In this document: positions 9,941-22,618 of the stretch, in pieces | Layout: each line of letters starts with the position of its first letter | How positions within the stretch are numbered: position 1 is the first letter of the stretch | Source: Plasmopara viticola | Lineage: Eukaryota > Oomycota > Peronosporomycetes > Peronosporales > Peronosporaceae | Assembly (NCBI GenBank): GCA_001695595.3 | Contig: MBPM02000060.1 | Coordinates: forward strand, 1-64,000 | Length of the DNA stretch: 64,000 nt | Direction of reading: 5' to 3' | Made by a program: the position numbers and the translations under genes | Notes under the pieces: model-generated | Database searches by the model: none | Seen by the model: only the letters and a program-made list of their open reading frames with translations | What the model was told of the DNA's origin: nothing

Positions 9941-10396
9941 TACTAGCGCTTGTCTTCCACCTACTAATTCGTTCGCAAACGCAATACAATATTATGCTTT
10001 TTACAGGTCGTTTAAATAACGGCTATATCACCTGTAAAGTGGCTCTGATCGCGACACTACATAGCTCAACGTTTAGCCCGCACATTTTTTCGTTTCTTCA
10101 AGGCTACCAACATGAGCTATCAACTGGTGTTGACATCGATCTAGAGATCACATTGTCTCTTCGGAGTTGTTTTTCAATTGCGCATCCTTGATTAGAATAC
10201 GGCGATCGGCTGACGACTTGTTTGTATTTAGGGTTTCTGGTAGCGTTAACTCACTTTTATTAACAGTATGCTTTGGACGGTGGGTGAAAGGTAGTGGTGA
10301 AAGATGTGAACAGTCTTAAATGCGCGGGTATCATTTAAAACTGGAAAAGTAAGAAACACTTTGCTTGCATGAGATGGTCAGGAACTTTCATGAACT

Positions 10397-10468
10397 GGGC
10401 GCATAGCGCAGTGGTAGCGCGTCCGCTTTGCATGCGGAAGGCCCCGGGTTCAATCCCCGGTGTGTCCA
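10397..10468 (+). tRNA. tRNA-Ala-TGC: tRNA-Ala(UGC), copy 20
   Basis: Canonical. Flank K, palindrome T. Next +528. Confidence 0.96.
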
Positions 10469-10924
10469 TACTAGCGCTTGTCTTCCACCTACTAATTCGT
10501 TCGCAAACGCAATACAATATTATGCTTTTTACAGGTCGTTTAAATAACGGCTATATCACCTGTAAAGTGGCTCTGATCGCGACACTACATAGCTCAACGT
10601 TTAGCCCGCACATTTTTTCGTTTCTTCAAGGCTACCAACATGAGCTATCAACTGGTGTTGACATCGATCTATAGATCACATTGTCTCTTCGGAGTTGTTT
10701 TTCAATTGCGCATCCTTGATTAGAATACGGCGATCGGCTGACGACTTGTTTGTATTTAGGGTTTCTGGTAGCGTTAACTCACTTTTATTAACAGTATGCT
10801 TTGGACGGTGGGTGAAAGGTAGTGGTGAAAGATGTGAACAGTCTTAAATGCGCGGGTATCATTTAAAACTGGAAAAGTAAGAAACAATTTGCTTGCATGA
10901 GATGGTCAGGAACTTTCATGAACT

Positions 10925-10996
10925 GGGCGCATAGCGCAGTGGTAGCGCGTCCGCTTTGCATGCGGAAGGCCCCGGGTTCAATCCCCGGTGTGTCCA
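10925..10996 (+). tRNA. tRNA-Ala-TGC: tRNA-Ala(UGC), copy 21
   Basis: Canonical. Flank N, palindrome T. Next +529. Confidence 0.96.
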
Positions 10997-11453
10997 TACT
11001 AGCGCTTGTCTTCCACCTACTAATTCGTTCGCAAACGCAATACAATATTATGCTTTTTACAGGTCGTTTAAATAACGGCTATATCACCTGTAAAGTGGCT
11101 CTGATCGCGACACTACATAGCTCAACGTTTAGCCCGCACATTTTTTCGTTTCTTCAAGGCTACCAACATGAGCTATCAACTGGTGTTGACATCGATCTAT
11201 AGATCACATTGTCTCTTCGGAGTTGTTTTTCAATTGCGCATCCTTGATTAGAATACGGCGATCGGCTGACGACTTGTTTGTATTTAGGGTTTCTGGTAGC
11301 GTTAACTCACTTTTATTAACAGTATGCTTTTGGACGGTGGGTGAAAGGTAGTGGTGAAAGATGTGAACAGTCTTAAATGCGCGGGTATCATTTAAAACTG
11401 GAAAAGTAAGAAACACTTTGCTTGCATGAGATGGTCAGGAACTTTCATGAACT

Positions 11454-11525
11454 GGGCGCATAGCGCAGTGGTAGCGCGTCCGCTTTGCATGCGGAAGGCC
11501 CCGGGTTCAATCCCCGGTGTGTCCA
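11454..11525 (+). tRNA. tRNA-Ala-TGC: tRNA-Ala(UGC), copy 22
   Basis: Canonical. Flank K, palindrome T. Next +528. Confidence 0.96.
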
Positions 11526-11981
11526 TACTAGCGCTTGTCTTCCACCTACTAATTCGTTCGCAAACGCAATACAATATTATGCTTTTTACAGGTCGTTTAA
11601 ATAACGGCTATATCACCTGTAAAGTGGCTCTGATCGCGACACTACATAGCTCAACGTTTAGCCCGCACATTTTTTCGTTTCTTCAAGGCTACCAACATGA
11701 GCTATCAACTGGTGTTGACATCGATCTATAGATCACATTGTCTCTTCGGAGTTGTTTTTCAATTGCGCATCCTTGATTAGAATACGGCGATCGGCTGACG
11801 ACTTGTTTGTATTTAGGGTTTCTGGTAGCGTTAACTCACTTTTATTAACAGTATGCTTTGGACGGTGGGTGAAAGGTAGTGGTGAAAGATGTGAACAGTC
11901 TTAAATGCGCGGGTATCATTTAAAACTGGAAAAGTAAGAAACACTTTGCTTGCATGAGATGGTCAGGAACTTTCATGAACT

Positions 11982-12053
11982 GGGCGCATAGCGCAGTGGT
12001 AGCGCGTCCGCTTTGCATGCGGAAGGCCCCGGGTTCAATCCCCGGTGTGTCCA
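11982..12053 (+). tRNA. tRNA-Ala-TGC: tRNA-Ala(UGC), copy 23
   Basis: Canonical. Flank K, palindrome G. Next +528. Confidence 0.96.
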
Positions 12054-12509
12054 TACTAGCGCTTGTCTTCCACCTACTAATTCGTTCGCAAACGCAATAC
12101 AATATTATGCTTTTTACAGGTCGTTTAAATAACGGCTATATCACCTGTAAAGTGGCTCTGATCGCGACACTACATAGCTCAACGTTTAGCCCGCACATTT
12201 TTTCGTTTCTTCAAGGCTACCAACATGAGCTATCAACTGGTGTTGACATCGATCTAGAGATCACATTGTCTCTTCGGAGTTGTTTTTCAATTGCGCATCC
12301 TTGATTAGAATACGGCGATCGGCTGACGACTTGTTTGTATTTAGGGTTTCTGGTAGCGTTAACTCACTTTTATTAACAGTATGCTTTGGACGGTGGGTGA
12401 AAGGTAGTGGTGAAAGATGTGAACAGTCTTAAATGCGCGGGTATCATTTAAAACTGGAAAAGTAAGAAACAATTTGCTTGCATGAGATGGTCAGGAACTT
12501 TCATGAACT

Positions 12510-12581
12510 GGGCGCATAGCGCAGTGGTAGCGCGTCCGCTTTGCATGCGGAAGGCCCCGGGTTCAATCCCCGGTGTGTCCA
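12510..12581 (+). tRNA. tRNA-Ala-TGC: tRNA-Ala(UGC), copy 24
   Basis: Canonical. Flank N, palindrome T. Next +529. Confidence 0.96.
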
Positions 12582-13038
12582 TACTAGCGCTTGTCTTCCA
12601 CCTACTAATTCGTTCGCAAACGCAATACAATATTATGCTTTTTACAGGTCGTTTAAATAACGGCTATATCACCTGTAAAGTGGCTCTGATCGCGACACTA
12701 CATAGCTCAACGTTTAGCCCGCACATTTTTTCGTTTCTTCAAGGCTACCAACATGAGCTATCAACTGGTGTTGACATCGATCTATAGATCACATTGTCTC
12801 TTCGGAGTTGTTTTTCAATTGCGCATCCTTGATTAGAATACGGCGATCGGCTGACGACTTGTTTGTATTTAGGGTTTCTGGTAGCGTTAACTCACTTTTA
12901 TTAACAGTATGCTTTTGGACGGTGGGTGAAAGGTAGTGGTGAAAGATGTGAACAGTCTTAAATGCGCGGGTATCATTTAAAACTGGAAAAGTAAGAAACA
13001 CTTTGCTTGCATGAGATGGTCAGGAACTTTCATGAACT

Positions 13039-13110
13039 GGGCGCATAGCGCAGTGGTAGCGCGTCCGCTTTGCATGCGGAAGGCCCCGGGTTCAATCCCC
13101 GGTGTGTCCA
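13039..13110 (+). tRNA. tRNA-Ala-TGC: tRNA-Ala(UGC), copy 25
   Basis: Canonical. Flank K, palindrome G. The gttaacgcac, ttatcaac and ctattggatag set matches unit 11. Next +530. Confidence 0.96.
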
Positions 13111-13568
13111 TACTAGCGCTTGTCTTCCACCTACTAATTCGTTCGCAAACGCAATACAATATTATGCTTTTTACAGGTCGTTTAAATAACGGCTATATCA
13201 CCTGTAAAGTGGCTCTGATCGCGACACTACATAGCTCAACGTTTAGCCCGCACATTTTTTCGTTTCTTCAAGGCTACCAACATGAGCTATCAACTGGTGT
13301 TGACATCGATCTAGAGATCACATTGTCTCTTCGGAGTTGTTTTTCCAATTGCGCATCCTTGATTAGAATACGGCGATCGGCTGACGACTTGTTTGTATTT
13401 AGGGTTTCTGGTAGCGTTAACGCACTTTTATCAACAGTATGCTATTGGATAGTGGGTGAAAGGTAGTGGTGAAAGATGTGAACAGTCTTAAATGCGCGGG
13501 TATCATTTAAAACTGGAAAAGTAAGAAACAATATGCTTGCATGAGATGGTCAGGAACTTTCATGAACT

Positions 13569-13640
13569 GGGCGCATAGCGCAGTGGTAGCGCGTCCGCTT
13601 TGCATGCGGAAGGCCCCGGGTTCAATCCCCGGTGTGTCCA
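13569..13640 (+). tRNA. tRNA-Ala-TGC: tRNA-Ala(UGC), copy 26
   Basis: Canonical. Flank Y, palindrome T, tttttccaatt. Next +530. Confidence 0.96.
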
Positions 13641-14098
13641 TACTAGCGCTTGTCTTCCACCTACTAATTCGTTCGCAAACGCAATACAATATTATGCTTT
13701 TTACAGGTCGTTTAAATAACGGCTATATCACCTGTAAAGTGGCTCTGATCGCGACACTACATAGCTCAACGTTTAGCCCGCACATTTTTTCGTTTCTTCA
13801 AGGCTACCAACATGAGCTATCAACTGGTGTTGACATCGATCTATAGATCACATTGTCTCTTCGGAGTTGTTTTTCCAATTGCGCATCCTTGATTAGAATA
13901 CGGCGATCGGCTGACGACTTGTTTGTATTTAGGGTTTCTGGTAGCGTTAACTCACTTTTATTAACAGTATGCTTTTGGACGGTGGGTGAAAGGTAGTGGT
14001 GAAAGATGTGAACAGTCTTAAATGCGCGGGTATCATTTAAAACTGGAAAAGTAAGAAACACTTTGCTTGCATGAGATGGTCAGGAACTTTCATGAACT

Positions 14099-14170
14099 GG
14101 GCGCATAGCGCAGTGGTAGCGCGTCCGCTTTGCATGCGGAAGGCCCCGGGTTCAATCCCCGGTGTGTCCA
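14099..14170 (+). tRNA. tRNA-Ala-TGC: tRNA-Ala(UGC), copy 27
   Basis: Canonical. Flank K, palindrome T, tttttccaatt. Next +529. Confidence 0.96.
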
Positions 14171-14627
14171 TACTAGCGCTTGTCTTCCACCTACTAATTC
14201 GTTCGCAAACGCAATACAATATTATGCTTTTTACAGGTCGTTTAAATAACGGCTATATCACCTGTAAAGTGGCTCTGATCGCGACACTACATAGCTCAAC
14301 GTTTAGCCCGCACATTTTTTCGTTTCTTCAAGGCTACCAACATGAGCTATCAACTGGTGTTGACATCGATCTATAGATCACATTGTCTCTTCGGAGTTGT
14401 TTTTCCAATTGCGCATCCTTGATTAGAATACGGCGATCGGCTGACGACTTGTTTGTATTTAGGGTTTCTGGTAGCGTTAACTCACTTTTATTAACAGTAT
14501 GCTTTGGACGGTGGGTGAAAGGTAGTGGTGAAAGATGTGAACAGTCTTAAATGCGCGGGTATCATTTAAAACTGGAAAAGTAAGAAACACTTTGCTTGCA
14601 TGAGATGGTCAGGAACTTTCATGAACT

Positions 14628-14699
14628 GGGCGCATAGCGCAGTGGTAGCGCGTCCGCTTTGCATGCGGAAGGCCCCGGGTTCAATCCCCGGTGTGTCCA
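14628..14699 (+). tRNA. tRNA-Ala-TGC: tRNA-Ala(UGC), copy 28
   Basis: Canonical. Flank K, palindrome T. Next +528. Confidence 0.96.
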
Positions 14700-15155
14700 T
14701 ACTAGCGCTTGTCTTCCACCTACTAATTCGTTCGCAAACGCAATACAATATTATGCTTTTTACAGGTCGTTTAAATAACGGCTATATCACCTGTAAAGTG
14801 GCTCTGATCGCGACACTACATAGCTCAACGTTTAGCCCGCACATTTTTTCGTTTCTTCAAGGCTACCAACATGAGCTATCAACTGGTGTTGACATCGATC
14901 TATAGATCACATTGTCTCTTCGGAGTTGTTTTTCAATTGCGCATCCTTGATTAGAATACGGCGATCGGCTGACGACTTGTTTGTATTTAGGGTTTCTGGT
15001 AGCGTTAACTCACTTTTATTAACAGTATGCTTTGGACGGTGGGTGAAAGGTAGTGGTGAAAGATGTGAACAGTCTTAAATGCGCGGGTATCATTTAAAAC
15101 TGGAAAAGTAAGAAACAATTTGCTTGCATGAGATGGTCAGGAACTTTCATGAACT

Positions 15156-15227
15156 GGGCGCATAGCGCAGTGGTAGCGCGTCCGCTTTGCATGCGGAAGG
15201 CCCCGGGTTCAATCCCCGGTGTGTCCA
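15156..15227 (+). tRNA. tRNA-Ala-TGC: tRNA-Ala(UGC), copy 29
   Basis: Canonical. Flank N, palindrome G. Next +528. Confidence 0.96.
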
Positions 15228-15683
15228 TACTAGCGCTTGTCTTCCACCTACTAATTCGTTCGCAAACGCAATACAATATTATGCTTTTTACAGGTCGTTT
15301 AAATAACGGCTATATCACCTGTAAAGTGGCTCTGATCGCGACACTACATAGCTCAACGTTTAGCCCGCACATTTTTTCGTTTCTTCAAGGCTACCAACAT
15401 GAGCTATCAACTGGTGTTGACATCGATCTAGAGATCACATTGTCTCTTCGGAGTTGTTTTTCAATTGCGCATCCTTGATTAGAATACGGCGATCGGCTGA
15501 CGACTTGTTTGTATTTAGGGTTTCTGGTAGCGTTAACTCACTTTTATTAACAGTATGCTTTGGACGGTGGGTGAAAGGTAGTGGTGAAAGATGTGAACAG
15601 TCTTAAATGCGCGGGTATCATTTAAAACTGGAAAAGTAAGAAACACTTTGCTTGCATGAGATGGTCAGGAACTTTCATGAACT

Positions 15684-15755
15684 GGGCGCATAGCGCAGTG
15701 GTAGCGCGTCCGCTTTGCATGCGGAAGGCCCCGGGTTCAATCCCCGGTGTGTCCA
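15684..15755 (+). tRNA. tRNA-Ala-TGC: tRNA-Ala(UGC), copy 30
   Basis: Canonical. Flank K, palindrome T. Next +528. Confidence 0.96.
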
Positions 15756-16211
15756 TACTAGCGCTTGTCTTCCACCTACTAATTCGTTCGCAAACGCAAT
15801 ACAATATTATGCTTTTTACAGGTCGTTTAAATAACGGCTATATCACCTGTAAAGTGGCTCTGATCGCGACACTACATAGCTCAACGTTTAGCCCGCACAT
15901 TTTTTCGTTTCTTCAAGGCTACCAACATGAGCTATCAACTGGTGTTGACATCGATCTATAGATCACATTGTCTCTTCGGAGTTGTTTTTCAATTGCGCAT
16001 CCTTGATTAGAATACGGCGATCGGCTGACGACTTGTTTGTATTTAGGGTTTCTGGTAGCGTTAACTCACTTTTATTAACAGTATGCTTTGGACGGTGGGT
16101 GAAAGGTAGTGGTGAAAGATGTGAACAGTCTTAAATGCGCGGGTATCATTTAAAACTGGAAAAGTAAGAAACACTTTGCTTGCATGAGATGGTCAGGAAC
16201 TTTCATGAACT

Positions 16212-16283
16212 GGGCGCATAGCGCAGTGGTAGCGCGTCCGCTTTGCATGCGGAAGGCCCCGGGTTCAATCCCCGGTGTGTCCA
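16212..16283 (+). tRNA. tRNA-Ala-TGC: tRNA-Ala(UGC), copy 31
   Basis: Canonical. Flank K, palindrome G, ggacgtggg deletion. Next +527. Confidence 0.96.
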
Positions 16284-16738
16284 TACTAGCGCTTGTCTTC
16301 CACCTACTAATTCGTTCGCAAACGCAATACAATATTATGCTTTTTACAGGTCGTTTAAATAACGGCTATATCACCTGTAAAGTGGCTCTGATCGCGACAC
16401 TACATAGCTCAACGTTTAGCCCGCACATTTTTTCGTTTCTTCAAGGCTACCAACATGAGCTATCAACTGGTGTTGACATCGATCTAGAGATCACATTGTC
16501 TCTTCGGAGTTGTTTTTCAATTGCGCATCCTTGATTAGAATACGGCGATCGGCTGACGACTTGTTTGTATTTAGGGTTTCTGGTAGCGTTAACTCACTTT
16601 TATTAACAGTATGCTTTGGACGTGGGTGAAAGGTAGTGGTGAAAGATGTGAACAGTCTTAAATGCGCGGGTATCATTTAAAACTGGAAAAGTAAGAAACA
16701 ATATGCTTGCATGAGATGGTCAGGAACTTTCATGAACT

Positions 16739-16810
16739 GGGCGCATAGCGCAGTGGTAGCGCGTCCGCTTTGCATGCGGAAGGCCCCGGGTTCAATCCCC
16801 GGTGTGTCCA
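16739..16810 (+). tRNA. tRNA-Ala-TGC: tRNA-Ala(UGC), copy 32
   Basis: Canonical. Flank Y, palindrome G. Next +528. Confidence 0.96.
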
Positions 16811-17266
16811 TACTAGCGCTTGTCTTCCACCTACTAATTCGTTCGCAAACGCAATACAATATTATGCTTTTTACAGGTCGTTTAAATAACGGCTATATCA
16901 CCTGTAAAGTGGCTCTGATCGCGACACTACATAGCTCAACGTTTAGCCCGCACATTTTTTCGTTTCTTCAAGGCTACCAACATGAGCTATCAACTGGTGT
17001 TGACATCGATCTAGAGATCACATTGTCTCTTCGGAGTTGTTTTTCAATTGCGCATCCTTGATTAGAATACGGCGATCGGCTGACGACTTGTTTGTATTTA
17101 GGGTTTCTGGTAGCGTTAACTCACTTTTATTAACAGTATGCTTTGGACGGTGGGTGAAAGGTAGTGGTGAAAGATGTGAACAGTCTTAAATGCGCGGGTA
17201 TCATTTAAAACTGGAAAAGTAAGAAACACTTTGCTTGCATGAGATGGTCAGGAACTTTCATGAACT

Positions 17267-17338
17267 GGGCGCATAGCGCAGTGGTAGCGCGTCCGCTTTG
17301 CATGCGGAAGGCCCCGGGTTCAATCCCCGGTGTGTCCA
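17267..17338 (+). tRNA. tRNA-Ala-TGC: tRNA-Ala(UGC), copy 33
   Basis: Canonical. Flank K, palindrome T. Next +528. Confidence 0.96.
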
Positions 17339-17794
17339 TACTAGCGCTTGTCTTCCACCTACTAATTCGTTCGCAAACGCAATACAATATTATGCTTTTT
17401 ACAGGTCGTTTAAATAACGGCTATATCACCTGTAAAGTGGCTCTGATCGCGACACTACATAGCTCAACGTTTAGCCCGCACATTTTTTCGTTTCTTCAAG
17501 GCTACCAACATGAGCTATCAACTGGTGTTGACATCGATCTATAGATCACATTGTCTCTTCGGAGTTGTTTTTCAATTGCGCATCCTTGATTAGAATACGG
17601 CGATCGGCTGACGACTTGTTTGTATTTAGGGTTTCTGGTAGCGTTAACTCACTTTTATTAACAGTATGCTTTGGACGGTGGGTGAAAGGTAGTGGTGAAA
17701 GATGTGAACAGTCTTAAATGCGCGGGTATCATTTAAAACTGGAAAAGTAAGAAACACTTTGCTTGCATGAGATGGTCAGGAACTTTCATGAACT

Positions 17795-17866
17795 GGGCGC
17801 ATAGCGCAGTGGTAGCGCGTCCGCTTTGCATGCGGAAGGCCCCGGGTTCAATCCCCGGTGTGTCCA
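17795..17866 (+). tRNA. tRNA-Ala-TGC: tRNA-Ala(UGC), copy 34
   Basis: Canonical. Flank K, palindrome T. Next +528. Confidence 0.96.
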
Positions 17867-18322
17867 TACTAGCGCTTGTCTTCCACCTACTAATTCGTTC
17901 GCAAACGCAATACAATATTATGCTTTTTACAGGTCGTTTAAATAACGGCTATATCACCTGTAAAGTGGCTCTGATCGCGACACTACATAGCTCAACGTTT
18001 AGCCCGCACATTTTTTCGTTTCTTCAAGGCTACCAACATGAGCTATCAACTGGTGTTGACATCGATCTATAGATCACATTGTCTCTTCGGAGTTGTTTTT
18101 CAATTGCGCATCCTTGATTAGAATACGGCGATCGGCTGACGACTTGTTTGTATTTAGGGTTTCTGGTAGCGTTAACTCACTTTTATTAACAGTATGCTTT
18201 GGACGGTGGGTGAAAGGTAGTGGTGAAAGATGTGAACAGTCTTAAATGCGCGGGTATCATTTAAAACTGGAAAAGTAAGAAACAATTTGCTTGCATGAGA
18301 TGGTCAGGAACTTTCATGAACT

Positions 18323-18394
18323 GGGCGCATAGCGCAGTGGTAGCGCGTCCGCTTTGCATGCGGAAGGCCCCGGGTTCAATCCCCGGTGTGTCCA
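18323..18394 (+). tRNA. tRNA-Ala-TGC: tRNA-Ala(UGC), copy 35
   Basis: Canonical. Flank N, palindrome G, ggacgtggg deletion. Next +527. Confidence 0.96.
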
Positions 18395-18849
18395 TACTAG
18401 CGCTTGTCTTCCACCTACTAATTCGTTCGCAAACGCAATACAATATTATGCTTTTTACAGGTCGTTTAAATAACGGCTATATCACCTGTAAAGTGGCTCT
18501 GATCGCGACACTACATAGCTCAACGTTTAGCCCGCACATTTTTTCGTTTCTTCAAGGCTACCAACATGAGCTATCAACTGGTGTTGACATCGATCTAGAG
18601 ATCACATTGTCTCTTCGGAGTTGTTTTTCAATTGCGCATCCTTGATTAGAATACGGCGATCGGCTGACGACTTGTTTGTATTTAGGGTTTCTGGTAGCGT
18701 TAACTCACTTTTATTAACAGTATGCTTTGGACGTGGGTGAAAGGTAGTGGTGAAAGATGTGAACAGTCTTAAATGCGCGGGTATCATTTAAAACTGGAAA
18801 AGTAAGAAACAATATGCTTGCATGAGATGGTCAGGAACTTTCATGAACT

Positions 18850-18921
18850 GGGCGCATAGCGCAGTGGTAGCGCGTCCGCTTTGCATGCGGAAGGCCCCGG
18901 GTTCAATCCCCGGTGTGTCCA
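18850..18921 (+). tRNA. tRNA-Ala-TGC: tRNA-Ala(UGC), copy 36
   Basis: Canonical. Flank Y, palindrome T. Next +528. Confidence 0.96.
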
Positions 18922-19377
18922 TACTAGCGCTTGTCTTCCACCTACTAATTCGTTCGCAAACGCAATACAATATTATGCTTTTTACAGGTCGTTTAAATAA
19001 CGGCTATATCACCTGTAAAGTGGCTCTGATCGCGACACTACATAGCTCAACGTTTAGCCCGCACATTTTTTCGTTTCTTCAAGGCTACCAACATGAGCTA
19101 TCAACTGGTGTTGACATCGATCTATAGATCACATTGTCTCTTCGGAGTTGTTTTTCAATTGCGCATCCTTGATTAGAATACGGCGATCGGCTGACGACTT
19201 GTTTGTATTTAGGGTTTCTGGTAGCGTTAACTCACTTTTATTAACAGTATGCTTTGGACGGTGGGTGAAAGGTAGTGGTGAAAGATGTGAACAGTCTTAA
19301 ATGCGCGGGTATCATTTAAAACTGGAAAAGTAAGAAACACTTTGCTTGCATGAGATGGTCAGGAACTTTCATGAACT

Positions 19378-19449
19378 GGGCGCATAGCGCAGTGGTAGCG
19401 CGTCCGCTTTGCATGCGGAAGGCCCCGGGTTCAATCCCCGGTGTGTCCA
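19378..19449 (+). tRNA. tRNA-Ala-TGC: tRNA-Ala(UGC), copy 37
   Basis: Canonical. Flank K, palindrome G. Next +528. Confidence 0.96.
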
Positions 19450-19905
19450 TACTAGCGCTTGTCTTCCACCTACTAATTCGTTCGCAAACGCAATACAATA
19501 TTATGCTTTTTACAGGTCGTTTAAATAACGGCTATATCACCTGTAAAGTGGCTCTGATCGCGACACTACATAGCTCAACGTTTAGCCCGCACATTTTTTC
19601 GTTTCTTCAAGGCTACCAACATGAGCTATCAACTGGTGTTGACATCGATCTAGAGATCACATTGTCTCTTCGGAGTTGTTTTTCAATTGCGCATCCTTGA
19701 TTAGAATACGGCGATCGGCTGACGACTTGTTTGTATTTAGGGTTTCTGGTAGCGTTAACTCACTTTTATTAACAGTATGCTTTGGACGGTGGGTGAAAGG
19801 TAGTGGTGAAAGATGTGAACAGTCTTAAATGCGCGGGTATCATTTAAAACTGGAAAAGTAAGAAACAATATGCTTGCATGAGATGGTCAGGAACTTTCAT
19901 GAACT

Positions 19906-19977
19906 GGGCGCATAGCGCAGTGGTAGCGCGTCCGCTTTGCATGCGGAAGGCCCCGGGTTCAATCCCCGGTGTGTCCA
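19906..19977 (+). tRNA. tRNA-Ala-TGC: tRNA-Ala(UGC), copy 38
   Basis: Canonical. Flank Y, palindrome G. First of four apparently identical units. Next +528. Confidence 0.96.
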
Positions 19978-20433
19978 TACTAGCGCTTGTCTTCCACCTA
20001 CTAATTCGTTCGCAAACGCAATACAATATTATGCTTTTTACAGGTCGTTTAAATAACGGCTATATCACCTGTAAAGTGGCTCTGATCGCGACACTACATA
20101 GCTCAACGTTTAGCCCGCACATTTTTTCGTTTCTTCAAGGCTACCAACATGAGCTATCAACTGGTGTTGACATCGATCTAGAGATCACATTGTCTCTTCG
20201 GAGTTGTTTTTCAATTGCGCATCCTTGATTAGAATACGGCGATCGGCTGACGACTTGTTTGTATTTAGGGTTTCTGGTAGCGTTAACTCACTTTTATTAA
20301 CAGTATGCTTTGGACGGTGGGTGAAAGGTAGTGGTGAAAGATGTGAACAGTCTTAAATGCGCGGGTATCATTTAAAACTGGAAAAGTAAGAAACAATATG
20401 CTTGCATGAGATGGTCAGGAACTTTCATGAACT

Positions 20434-20505
20434 GGGCGCATAGCGCAGTGGTAGCGCGTCCGCTTTGCATGCGGAAGGCCCCGGGTTCAATCCCCGGTGT
20501 GTCCA
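20434..20505 (+). tRNA. tRNA-Ala-TGC: tRNA-Ala(UGC), copy 39
   Basis: Canonical. Flank Y, palindrome G. Next +528. Confidence 0.96.
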
Positions 20506-20961
20506 TACTAGCGCTTGTCTTCCACCTACTAATTCGTTCGCAAACGCAATACAATATTATGCTTTTTACAGGTCGTTTAAATAACGGCTATATCACCTGT
20601 AAAGTGGCTCTGATCGCGACACTACATAGCTCAACGTTTAGCCCGCACATTTTTTCGTTTCTTCAAGGCTACCAACATGAGCTATCAACTGGTGTTGACA
20701 TCGATCTAGAGATCACATTGTCTCTTCGGAGTTGTTTTTCAATTGCGCATCCTTGATTAGAATACGGCGATCGGCTGACGACTTGTTTGTATTTAGGGTT
20801 TCTGGTAGCGTTAACTCACTTTTATTAACAGTATGCTTTGGACGGTGGGTGAAAGGTAGTGGTGAAAGATGTGAACAGTCTTAAATGCGCGGGTATCATT
20901 TAAAACTGGAAAAGTAAGAAACAATATGCTTGCATGAGATGGTCAGGAACTTTCATGAACT

Positions 20962-21033
20962 GGGCGCATAGCGCAGTGGTAGCGCGTCCGCTTTGCATGC
21001 GGAAGGCCCCGGGTTCAATCCCCGGTGTGTCCA
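20962..21033 (+). tRNA. tRNA-Ala-TGC: tRNA-Ala(UGC), copy 40
   Basis: Canonical. Flank Y, palindrome G. Next +528. Confidence 0.96.
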
Positions 21034-21489
21034 TACTAGCGCTTGTCTTCCACCTACTAATTCGTTCGCAAACGCAATACAATATTATGCTTTTTACAGG
21101 TCGTTTAAATAACGGCTATATCACCTGTAAAGTGGCTCTGATCGCGACACTACATAGCTCAACGTTTAGCCCGCACATTTTTTCGTTTCTTCAAGGCTAC
21201 CAACATGAGCTATCAACTGGTGTTGACATCGATCTAGAGATCACATTGTCTCTTCGGAGTTGTTTTTCAATTGCGCATCCTTGATTAGAATACGGCGATC
21301 GGCTGACGACTTGTTTGTATTTAGGGTTTCTGGTAGCGTTAACTCACTTTTATTAACAGTATGCTTTGGACGGTGGGTGAAAGGTAGTGGTGAAAGATGT
21401 GAACAGTCTTAAATGCGCGGGTATCATTTAAAACTGGAAAAGTAAGAAACAATATGCTTGCATGAGATGGTCAGGAACTTTCATGAACT

Positions 21490-21561
21490 GGGCGCATAGC
21501 GCAGTGGTAGCGCGTCCGCTTTGCATGCGGAAGGCCCCGGGTTCAATCCCCGGTGTGTCCA
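21490..21561 (+). tRNA. tRNA-Ala-TGC: tRNA-Ala(UGC), copy 41
   Basis: Canonical. Flank Y, palindrome G. Next +528. Confidence 0.96.
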
Positions 21562-22017
21562 TACTAGCGCTTGTCTTCCACCTACTAATTCGTTCGCAAA
21601 CGCAATACAATATTATGCTTTTTACAGGTCGTTTAAATAACGGCTATATCACCTGTAAAGTGGCTCTGATCGCGACACTACATAGCTCAACGTTTAGCCC
21701 GCACATTTTTTCGTTTCTTCAAGGCTACCAACATGAGCTATCAACTGGTGTTGACATCGATCTAGAGATCACATTGTCTCTTCGGAGTTGTTTTTCAATT
21801 GCGCATCCTTGATTAGAATACGGCGATCGGCTGACGACTTGTTTGTATTTAGGGTTTCTGGTAGCGTTAACTCACTTTTATTAACAGTATGCTTTGGACG
21901 GTGGGTGAAAGGTAGTGGTGAAAGATGTGAACAGTCTTAAATGCGCGGGTATCATTTAAAACTGGAAAAGTAAGAAACAATATGCTTGCATGAGATGGTC
22001 AGGAACTTTCATGAACT

Positions 22018-22089
22018 GGGCGCATAGCGCAGTGGTAGCGCGTCCGCTTTGCATGCGGAAGGCCCCGGGTTCAATCCCCGGTGTGTCCA
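22018..22089 (+). tRNA. tRNA-Ala-TGC: tRNA-Ala(UGC), copy 42
   Basis: Canonical. Flank Y, palindrome G, T6 in gttgttttttc. Next +529. Confidence 0.96.
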
Positions 22090-22546
22090 TACTAGCGCTT
22101 GTCTTCCACCTACTAATTCGTTCGCAAACGCAATACAATATTATGCTTTTTACAGGTCGTTTAAATAACGGCTATATCACCTGTAAAGTGGCTCTGATCG
22201 CGACACTACATAGCTCAACGTTTAGCCCGCACATTTTTTCGTTTCTTCAAGGCTACCAACATGAGCTATCAACTGGTGTTGACATCGATCTAGAGATCAC
22301 ATTGTCTCTTCGGAGTTGTTTTTTCAATTGCGCATCCTTGATTAGAATACGGCGATCGGCTGACGACTTGTTTGTATTTAGGGTTTCTGGTAGCGTTAAC
22401 TCACTTTTATTAACAGTATGCTTTGGACGGTGGGTGAAAGGTAGTGGTGAAAGATGTGAACAGTCTTAAATGCGCGGGTATCATTTAAAACTGGAAAAGT
22501 AAGAAACAATTTGCTTGCATGAGATGGTCAGGAACTTTCATGAACT

Positions 22547-22618
22547 GGGCGCATAGCGCAGTGGTAGCGCGTCCGCTTTGCATGCGGAAGGCCCCGGGTT
22601 CAATCCCCGGTGTGTCCA
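22547..22618 (+). tRNA. tRNA-Ala-TGC: tRNA-Ala(UGC), copy 43
   Basis: Canonical. Flank N, palindrome G. Next +528. Confidence 0.96.

Larger units (their letters stand above)
5638..19905 (+). repeat. Left-core zone, mostly flank K (units 11-37)
   Basis: Twenty of these 27 units have flank K, with N or Y interspersed, often every third unit (K K N, K K Y). T-form palindromes are common here. The zone is homogeneous in its tRNA and most of its spacer. Confidence 0.7.
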
